Shown in pieces: positions 1 to 9,678 of a DNA stretch of 20,000 bases. The notes under the pieces were generated by a model, which searched no databases, was not told where the DNA came from, and saw only the letters and a list, made by a program, of their open reading frames with translations. Location of the stretch: contig CM018913.1 in assembly GCA_009663005.1 (NCBI GenBank), forward strand, positions 854,921 through 874,920. Reading direction: 5' to 3'. The position numbers and the translations under genes were made by a program. This DNA comes from Actinidia chinensis. Taxonomy: Eukaryota > Streptophyta > Magnoliopsida > Ericales > Actinidiaceae. Within the stretch, counting starts at the first letter, position 1, and each line of letters starts with the position of its first letter.

Positions 1-340
1 ATGGACGTTCTAACAGAATTCTCTCTCAGAGAAGCACGTCCCTTCATTCCCGGTGAGGTCATTAGGACCTCACATGGGTCATTGGAGACCACCCACGTGG
101 GCTGGTGAGAGTCATGTGAGTGGAAGCCTATAAATAGTGAGCTACTTTGCTGAGATCAATAAGCTTTTTACATTATTCATCTTCTTCTCTAGTAGAGAAG
201 AAGTATTAAGCTCTGCGCCCCTCTCTCTCCCTCTCAGACTGCTTCCTCTTTCTCTCTTAGTTCCGTCTCTCAAGATCCCTTTATAGAGAACTACTCTCCT
301 TCTCATACCCCATATCGAAGTATGTCTCCTATATCTCACA
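1..340 (+). mobile_element. LTR-like retrotransposon fragment
   Basis: This plus-strand stretch looks like the promoter/R part of a plant LTR. It has a TATA box (tataaatag, about 129-137), then gatcaataagc about 20 bases on, then a long CT-rich leader. There is a perfect 11-bp hairpin at 181-203. The element starts before the window, and I see no adjoining retrotransposon coding sequence. It lies in the intron after exon k, antisense to the gene. Boundaries are approximate. Confidence 0.4.
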
Positions 341-564
341 TAACAAGCAGCAAAAATCAGGAAACTTTGAAGCCCTTTCCTCAATGAAAAACCAAAGTAA
401 AAAGGGATCACTCAACAAGATAAAAGACAAATCATGAGCTCCAAATGACCAAATATAAGATGGAAAATAAAATTTAATATAAAGATATCATACTGAGAAA
501 GAAACAGCAAAAATAACCATAAATTATCACTCACAATTCTACCAATCTGATGAAAATGACTTAC

Positions 565-651
565 CTCTCCAAGACGATCCCTAGCCCCAAGCAAGAAACC
601 ACACACAGCAGATATAACGGTGTAAAAAATATGGATATCTAGGAGATAGAT
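565..651 (-). CDS. CALS10: CalS10-like exon k (IYLLDIHIFYTV...GARDRLGE)
   Basis: This 87-nt, phase-0 exon lies between acceptor tccgtgcag and donor gtaagtca. It encodes IYLLDIHIFYTVISAVCGFL and LGARDRLGE. GFLLGARDRLGE closes the first membrane cluster and precedes the IRS(L/I)E segment leading into the cytosolic region. No following exon of that type is present at 1-564, so the gene continues beyond the window start. Confidence 0.97.
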
Positions 652-3600
652 CTGCACGGAAAAAAAAAAGGAAAAAAAAGATAACATATGAATAACACCA
701 AGTAAAAAATCAAAGATTGTTATGTACTACACTCTAGAAAGTTATATCCAAAACCAAAGAGAAAAAAGAGGTATTCACCACAATAATTGTGGAAGAAATC
801 AAAACCCTTTCGCCTCAAAAGATCAAAAAGTTCGACAGGAATTACAGGAACATATTGCTGGAGTCAGTTTTTTTTTTTTGACACATTGCTACAAAAGTTT
901 ATATCTAAGTGCACTTTCACTGATCAAATTGTAAATTCACTCTTCTATGCAATTTGTTTTCTTGATTCAAATAATCCTGCAAAATGATAAGTGTGCTCGA
1001 TCTCTAATACAGTAAACTGAAACATAATGTTGGCATGGTGTCATAATGAAGGCCGTACAACCCAGGAGAGTTTAATTTCATTTCTCATGTCTTTATAGCC
1101 CTTTGAGCGCATGGGCCAATATTTAAGACATGAACTAGTGCCGAGATGAGGGAACAACATAAGATTTGTAGAAAGAACTACTGATTTGGAAAAAAGATGA
1201 GTTCCTTAATCAAGGCAACTGTATTTGTTCAATCTAGCAAAACTATTAGGATCAAGGTTGTCATTACTGCACCGTATCGAGTCGTATCGGGCGGTACATA
1301 CCGGTTTTGTGAAAAAACAGTATAGTAAAAGCTCAATTTTGTATCAGCTATTTTACCGGTTGGTACCGAACTATCTCGGGAAATCTCGGATGATTCGGCA
1401 ATTTCTCATTAATGTTTTGGTGTTGTACTGCCCAAGGCAAAGACATATTTCAAGGTTTTTCATAAAATCTATCAGCCTTCACGTGATTAAAGAACACTGT
1501 CATCAAACCCCTTCGATCTAAGAAGCACATATATGGACACGACACAATACACGTAATTTTTTTAATTACTAAAAAATATGTATTTTTTAAAATATATTGG
1601 GACACGCTAAATAAAATATATTGAATATATATTTTTGTATAATAAATAAAATAAATTAAAAATATGATCATACCAAAAAAAAGAAGACATAGCAGCTGTG
1701 ATTTGGTCTAAATTCAACCTCACTAGTGGACAGTGAGATTAGTCCTTCAGATTAGTAGACCTAGTGGATCGGATACTGAGTTATGAAAAAACAAAAACAA
1801 TAATTTACTTACAAAAAAAAATGAGCATTATATCCTCGTTGGGCACATTAAACAACCCAATGTGAACTCAAATGAATTGCAAAGTAAATCTCTCATAGCT
1901 CATTAGTCATTATCATAAAAGCACACACACAGACATGGGCATGGGCATGGGCATGGGCATGGCCACGGTCATGGACACCCATGTCCAGAGTAAGGACACG
2001 TGTATTCGTGAAGTGTCCCCAACGTTTCTGATGATAAAAAAAATAAATAAAAAAATACGCGTCCGATAGTGTCCAAGCAGTGCCAATGTCCAACACATGT
2101 CCGACACGGATACACCGACTAATTTGAAGTGTCCGTGCTTCACAACCTATGACTTATCCTTCCTTCACGTGGCTCTAGACAAACTAATCATTTGATTTAT
2201 TTTTTTCTTAATTTGTTGACTCAAAAAGCACTATTTTCTCACAAACATCCATCACTTGTCATTGGTGAGTTCTTTAAAGAAGTTTATCGCATATAATATT
2301 ATGTATGTAATGTTCTTTGTCAAATATTAGCTTAATATGTGTATATAAAATTCTGCGAATAAATATTTAGGTGCTATTTATAAATGTACAATATATTTAG
2401 TGATAAATTCGAAACTACACCCAAAAACGAGCCAGTGAAAAAACAGTACCATAGGTGATACGGTATTCAGAACATTGATGAGGATACATTCAAAGGGGAC
2501 ATATCGAAAAGGATCTTCTGTGACCGTGATCCTAATAAGCTCATCACAAGAGAACAGACATCAATGAAGATAGAGTTAATGGCGTAAATCACATCTATGA
2601 GTCTGTCAACTTCCCAATTTGAATCAACCAAGCTATTGTAGGCTAACGAAACAAAGTTCCATCATAAAAGGTCTAAATTTCAGCAGAAAATGGATATTAT
2701 AAGTAATGGTTAGAAAGGGAATGGAACCCCTATGTTCTTGGCAGTGTAATATGTGAAATAACAAGTTATGCCAACATCAGACAGATATGGCAAAGAAAAA
2801 TATAAATAGAACTGTGGTAAACAAATCACACATTTTATATTTGACATTTTATCAATCCCATGAAGAGATAATTCTGCAGTAAGTGCAATCAATTTCTTCA
2901 TCAGCTTTGGGGCAGTAATCTTTTAACCAAAGATATGACTTCACTTTAATGGATTTAGGATCGCTGGCAGCTAAAGGTGAAACTTACAATAGAGGTTATC
3001 TTGCATTACAACTACAAGAAGGCTCCCCTAAAAAATATGTATCATAAATCCAAGTAGGTTTTGAGTTAATAAATCGAAAAAGTATTAAGACAAAATCAAT
3101 TGGCATGCCTACTTACACAAACAACTGGTGCCCATAAGCTAGCAACTGTCAAAGCATTATGGTTATCTGCAAGAAAAGGCAGGAAATTAAACGATCAGGT
3201 ACAATTTATTTATTGAAAAAAATACACACACCTGCATTAATAAGTATGATTGAAACAAAAAATTAAATCCTGAAAACATTTAAATTTGCACTAAAATGAT
3301 TGCACAAGCAATCCTGCACCTTTGTTTCAAACAAGTCTTCAACGGTTGGTAGAGACCTTCACAAAGAACCTCTTGTATCTTTGGAAACAAACGCAATGCA
3401 TACTCATCTTGGCTTTTCATCCATAAAGCCATCACTACCTTGTTTAGGAGCAAGAAAGGTATTCATGATCATAAGAACAATTGTTTCATCCTCTTCATTA
3501 CTACCTCCAATCTCCTCAATTGCGGGCTTTTCAAACATGGGAACATCATCGTCACAACATTATTGTGTCACCTTCTCAACAAAGAATATTTTACGAGGAT

Positions 3601-6600
3601 TCACGAAATCATTTTCTACAATCCTCGGACTTGTGACCTGGTTCAACACGAAGCAATTGAACCCTCCACTTCGGGACAAGTTCCTAGCCTACGAATAGTC
3701 AGAATTAGGCCGATATCCAGCCGGGCCAATGAGTTTATCCCCTCAGGTTTGGAATAGCTTTAGAAATGGTGCCAAAATTTAGAACCACTTGACATTGCTG
3801 TTTGGATATTGAATTAATCTTCATTAGAACCACTTGATATTGCTGTCTGGATATTGAATTAGTATTCATTTGTTGTTTGAGATAATGCATGCAAGTTTCG
3901 ATGTCACTAAAATGCAAGAATTGCTCCTTGAGCCTTTTTTTTCATCTTTTCCCAACCTTTGATATTCCTTTTGCCTCTTGTTTGTCAACTAACTGGAATT
4001 TGGTTCCACCAAGAGGAAGCTCTTCCTTTAAGGTATGTAGAGACCATATTCACCTTCCTTTCCTCAGAAACATCACAATAGTCAAACACTCATGTAACGT
4101 TGTTCAACCAATGAAGCTTCTCTAAAACTCAGTAAGCACAAAAACGTTCAATCAATTTGTCCGCAGTTGCTTTAGGCCAATGCAGAGCACCTAAAGGATT
4201 CTCAAATTAAACTTAAGCATCCTTAGAACCATCCATACCTTTAGGTGAGATTGCCAATATTACATCCTCTCAACAAAGGTAGCAACTTGTCTATTCAAAT
4301 CTTCAATTTTACTCATTTAATTCAGCCTATCATCGTATTTCCTTGCAAATGGGGCCTTGTGATCTTTACCTCTACTTCCTCTTCTTCCTCTACACCTTTG
4401 AACCATTTCACAATCAAATTCAACAAACCCCACTCAATCAATTCAGTCAAGTCAGTCAAACCTGGTCAAGCCGGTCAAACTCGGGATAACCTGATCTACC
4501 CGGTCACTGACCCACTCATAAGAGTGAATTAACTCAAATTGAACATTAAAATCTCAGGTAGTGGCTTCGGTTGAAGGTCAAACCAGAGTCATGTCCATTG
4601 AAGTTCAGTTTGATAAGCTCACAATAATTCGGCCTCATTTAAAGCTCTCGACTCTTCTTAGCAGTCCAATTAGAGCTCAAAGTGGAATGCGCCCAAACAA
4701 TACAATCGAGGATCGATTTGATAGTTTGCCACTCCGAACTCAAATTTGTCAATTATATGACAATTATGTTCTGAAATGTTCAAATTGAAAAAACGCACAT
4801 ATATCTTAGAGATCTAGCTTCGATAAAGGTTCATAACATCAATTGATCTTGAATAGAGACTCAAAAACCAAACCAAACATTTTCCCAATCAATTGAAGTC
4901 GGCTATCTTGAATAGAGACTCAATTGGAAGGAAAATTATCTTAACCTAGAAGCTTTGATACCAAAATGATGCAATTGAATTCAAGAAATGGATTTCACAG
5001 AGAGAGAAGATCACAAATCTAAGAATAGACAGAGCCTACCTCTCAAAATAAACTAAAAATATCCAAAACTTAAAAGAAGAGGACCCTAACCACCATTTTG
5101 TAGACATGAGACTCAACTAAACACTTAAGGATAGCTCATGACTGCTGACAGCTGAGCTAATCTAAAATGCAACGTCGACCGTGTTTCTTACTATATCGCA
5201 CAAGCAATCACAAATCATCAATATTAGCACTCGTTTGATTTTTAAATACTACCTTCTACAAATGAGTGTGGTTTTGCTAATAAAATTTTCATTGAAACTA
5301 TATGACTACATCCTTTAAGAAGATGGAAACCATGACCATAAACTTTCTTGCTATGAGTTAGTACAGTTAAGGAAACAAAACTAATCAACTCATCAATTAT
5401 CATAATTCAAGGGAAGCCACGGAAGTATAGACATAAAATTCTGATTAAAGAATTCTCTATACACATTCTATCTCTTCCTTTAGATAGGAAAGGAAAATAA
5501 ATATGAGTAGAAAGAAGAATGATTAGCCAGAGTTGCGAGAAATTTTTCTTCCACTTAAATATCTTTTGAATTCCTTATTTAAGCTTCATCAGATCCTACC
5601 TCCGCATGTACGGCCAAGATGAATTATCGCCATTCTGGGTTTTTTTTCTCATCACTACATATTCTTCTTGGGTCCATTTTTTCAATTACCATCCCTTCCA
5701 CCCTCCAACTGGTGTTAGTAGGCTCTCTCGCATTCTAAAACAAAAATGTGAAAGTACCCCAGGTTGTTTGGTTCCCTTACTCCCTCCAGCTAACATTTCC
5801 CGTCTCAGACACTCGACACTTTGGTAAAGGTATGGGATACGTGACGGACAGGTTTAGTTGGACACTCACCTAATAAGCATATTTATTAATTAACGTTTAC
5901 TGTAACTATGCTCCAATTCTCAAATTATACATGAAATATGTTGTGACACCTTGTAAATGCCGTTAGCCCCAAAAAATAAAAGATACGTATTTAGTAATAT
6001 GAAATTTTGGTTGTTTCTTGTGGCCATGGCATGGAAATTAGATGCCTTTGACAATTAGACAAGTAGCCGCAACCAACATTCGTACCCAAGTCCATGTAAC
6101 ATGCGTCAAAGTGCCCTCTTGCAACATCAACAAATGATCCGCACGTGCTTTTTGTCGAACCAAACTTTCTCTACCATGAGAGGCCATCTCCGTCTTCCGT
6201 AACCCACATACCGCCTCCAATGTACCTATTGTGCAGAACAATCCTTGAAAACAAACTGACTAACCCACTAAAACAAACTGACCAACCAACCCCTTAACCA
6301 CCATTGCCTCCATAATCAGGGGATCCAGAAACTGAGATCTCCCCATCAAATACTACGTTAGAAATTCCAAAACACAATAGTCCACAACAAAATCCACATC
6401 GCCACCACAAACCACCCGACATCTCGGAAAAGCTACTCTCGCCAACATTTAAAACCAAGCTTAAACCTCCTCTGGAGTAAAGGACATTGATTGAGACGCC
6501 TTCCTCCCTTGATCACATGAGAAAATTAAAGTCTGCAAGAACAAGCCATTCCCAACCATACCTCAATATCAGAATACAAAACTTTCTTTCTTTTAAAATG

Positions 6601-8257
6601 ATAAATCTCCACCTCCAACAACATCACATCCCAAATTTTTACCTGTTTTCCTTTATAGAGGTGGTATGCATATAAGTATGCCTGATTTGATTGCAGAACG
6701 GGCAACGAGGAAAAAAAATGCAGTTCATGGAAAACCAACTTCATAAGAAATTAGAATTCAAAACGGGTGCGTTGTCATATGAGATTACTCTATTTCTTGT
6801 CATCATTTTTCGGGTATCGTTCTTTATCTCTATTTTGATCCAACATTCGACGTTATTATTATTAATTTTCTATGACAACAGTTTCTGCATAATTTAATTG
6901 TATGTTAACATCTGATCCCGATTTCTTGGAGTCTTGATAAACTTATGTTGTAGCACGTGCATTGCATGCACCAAACTCTAGTTATTAATAATAATCCCAA
7001 AGTTCAATCATGGCAAAGACGAAGTTAAACTAACTGAAAACAAAAGAATAGTACGGCAAGACACGTGCTTAGATTTTGTTATTCAATTAAAAACGTCCAA
7101 ACCAGAATGTAGCATCATAACAGAAATTGGTATTACTAATAAAACTTAAAAGTTGAACAAGATCATTGCTTACTTTTAGACACAAAATCGTGCCAAGAAT
7201 AACGCAAATCAGGCATCTTCACAAGACTCTTTGTAGCCTCTGCCAAGGGCTTGATCTGCACAAACCAAGTATGTTCAGCTATCAGCCCAACACGAAATAA
7301 CAACAATATCATAAATAAATTTTAAAAAAAAAAAGAAAAAGAATGACCAAGGTCACGTACCAAAAGAAAATAGGCAAATGAAAATTTCACCCCCAAAACA
7401 ACAAGCCAGAAGATTAAATACCTGCAATGCAATAACATTAGAAAACGCCATGCTACCTGTCAAGGCAATTGGACATCTTCTAGTACATCATCAATGTATA
7501 AAAAACTACTAAAGTCACACAAATTTGATGCGGCCGAGGAAGAGATCATGATTCCTTAGGTAGAAGAAGAAGAATAGGCTTCCTCATAGCTCTTCGATAT
7601 CAAAAAGAGCACATGAAGGACAAGATTTTGACAAGAATAGAGCCTTCCAAAGAAATACTTACCACCATGTGGAACACTAAATGAAAAGCATTCAAACAAG
7701 CCACCTGACTAGCAGCTTGTACCAAATAATTGTATATCAACTTGTTATAAGGAAATTAAGACAAAAGATGCCTATCATAATGGAATGCCAAATGGTCAGA
7801 GCAATATTACCAACCAGCAGGACTAATATAGCTTTCTTAACACATTAACATAATACATAGCTCTTTGCTGGAAATATTTTGTAATTTACTGAGAGCATAA
7901 AGAAATACCAATAACTAAAACATAAATAGCTTAAGCAAAAATGAAGTGGCTTCACAAAGAGGCAACATAAGTGAGATGTGCTAAAGAAATCGGAGTCGAA
8001 GAATCTCAAATTGGAAAGCATTGTGCTGGAACATGCCAAGCATTCAACATATTTGAAAGACCTGCACAGTGCAGAATCAACTCTGCAGTCATGAAAACGT
8101 GAAGCACAACACTTCTTTTAGAGTATTTTAGAGACGGATTACTGAAACTTGTACCTAACAAGTACATAAAGTGAGGGTTTGTCTTTCTTAAAGAAAAAGA
8201 TATGTGGCACTGGAAAAAAAGGATGCTCAGGCCCGATAAATCTTGTTGCACAAACAA

Positions 8258-8325
<68 letters not shown>

Positions 8326-9354
8326 AGGGGACAAATAGGCCTTCAAGCTTGAAACACCTAATGATAGTTGTCCCTCTTGACAGTGTCCCTACAAATTCAA
8401 GCTATAACTTTTGGTGGTAACAAAGCTGTGTTGCAAAAAAAAAGAAAAACAGAGAAAAAATAAAATGAAATATGGGTAAAAAAAGCACTTGCAAAAACCA
8501 AAACTTTTCGTTGTTTTATTGAACTTCTACTGCCATTGCATTTGTGCACATATATATTTATGGATCTTTTCATTACCTAGCAAAAAGGGGCAATAAAAGA
8601 AAACTAAGAAAGATAGAGCATTGTAATTGCCTATACCACTGGTCCAACACAAAGTAAAAGGAAAGATTTGGTCAAGGCACCATCAAAATCCACCAACTTA
8701 ACGGTCTAGTCCTGTACTAAAAGATCCATATACACTTGTAACCTCAACAGAGAATAGGTCCTTGATGGCGTCAATATAACAAAATCTTCAATTGAAAATA
8801 ACCGACCACATGTTCTACTCAGTGAAAGAGTTCTAGCAAAGAAATTACCATTAGTGGAGAGAGACAGAGCACAAGATAAAATGAAATACAATAGCAGAAG
8901 AGCTTTCAGAAAGAATGGCAACTTCAATGAACAGAACTTATAGCTAACATGAAACTGGAAACAAAGACTGAAAGCCTAAAAAAAGCGTGAGGCATATAAA
9001 GAAAAGGTTAGGATATAGCTTCTTTATTAGATATAGGTTAGGATTCACCTCTCAAAAGCTTCCTTGTACAGGTAGCTTGGAATTGCACTAGCCTATAGTG
9101 CAAATCTTATATGGAATAAAAAGATTAGCAAGGTCTAAACCAAAAGAAGAACGAGGTCCTGTTTTCTATCAAGTTATTCGCTTGTACTGAACCTTTTTGG
9201 AAGATCAACATGCCTCTTAGAATAGTCCGTCATTTTTGGGAAACATTCCTTAATGAACACCATAAAAACTCTGAATAAAAAGGAACCTAAAGCAACGTCA
9301 AAAATCAGAAATTAGTCAACGTCAAGGCAAGGAACATTTGAAGAGTGACGCCAA

Positions 9355-9388
<34 letters not shown>

Positions 9389-9438
9389 GTATCCAAAAAT
9401 GGATAATAGTAACCAGAATGTAGAATGGGAGGAGAAAT

Positions 9439-9472
<34 letters not shown>

Positions 9473-9626
9473 AGAGAAGTTTGGCTTCCGCCAGAATCAA
9501 AGGTGGGAAGAAAGAACACAAATGTTGTTCTCTTTATTAATCATCATAATCTCCCTTAAATGACAACCAAAGCTCTCTTTAAATAGAGAAACTAACCTAA
9601 CCCTAAGACGAAATAAAACAAGTCCA

Positions 9627-9678
<52 letters not shown>

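Larger units (their letters stand above)
652..3116 (-). other. Intron of 2465 nt between exons j and k
   Basis: This AT-rich intron has proper GT/AG ends. It contains a GGTACC-rich repeat (about 1250-1415), a possible SINE remnant (1710-1790), a (GGGCAT)n array and a GTGTCGGACACG-family repeat (about 1934-2150). Nothing recognisable was seen at 652-1240 or 2160-3116 except AT-rich DNA; the short open frames there show no family resemblance. Confidence 0.85.
3167..7173 (-). other. Intron of 4007 nt between exons i and j
   Basis: This intron holds a decayed Ty3/gypsy 5' end (about 3300-5800) and a Helitron-like 3' end at 6981. Between them, about 5830-6950, I see AT-rich DNA, a stretch of moderate GC at 6040-6480 with a 67-codon minus-strand open frame I do not recognise, and near-duplicate phrases (aaacaaactgactaaccc / aaacaaactgaccaacc, about 6250-6292). 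Confidence 0.85.

Noticed and set aside
1..564. A further callose synthase exon after GARDRLGE
   Set aside because: No minus-strand translation resembles the expected IRSLEAVHKLFEEFP region; the stretch is intron with LTR-like DNA.
1893..2143. Minus-strand frames with Met-Pro or Ala-His repeats
   Set aside because: They translate a hexanucleotide microsatellite and a dispersed repeat.
3300..3698. The longest plus-strand open frame (132 codons) as a gene
   Set aside because: It lies opposite the minus-strand gag remnant, with low-complexity Ser/Thr content and no family resemblance. The retrotransposon reading explains the sequence better.
8006..8420. Frames with Cys-Val, Thr-His or Tyr-Ile repeats
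   Set aside because: They translate the CA/TA microsatellite.
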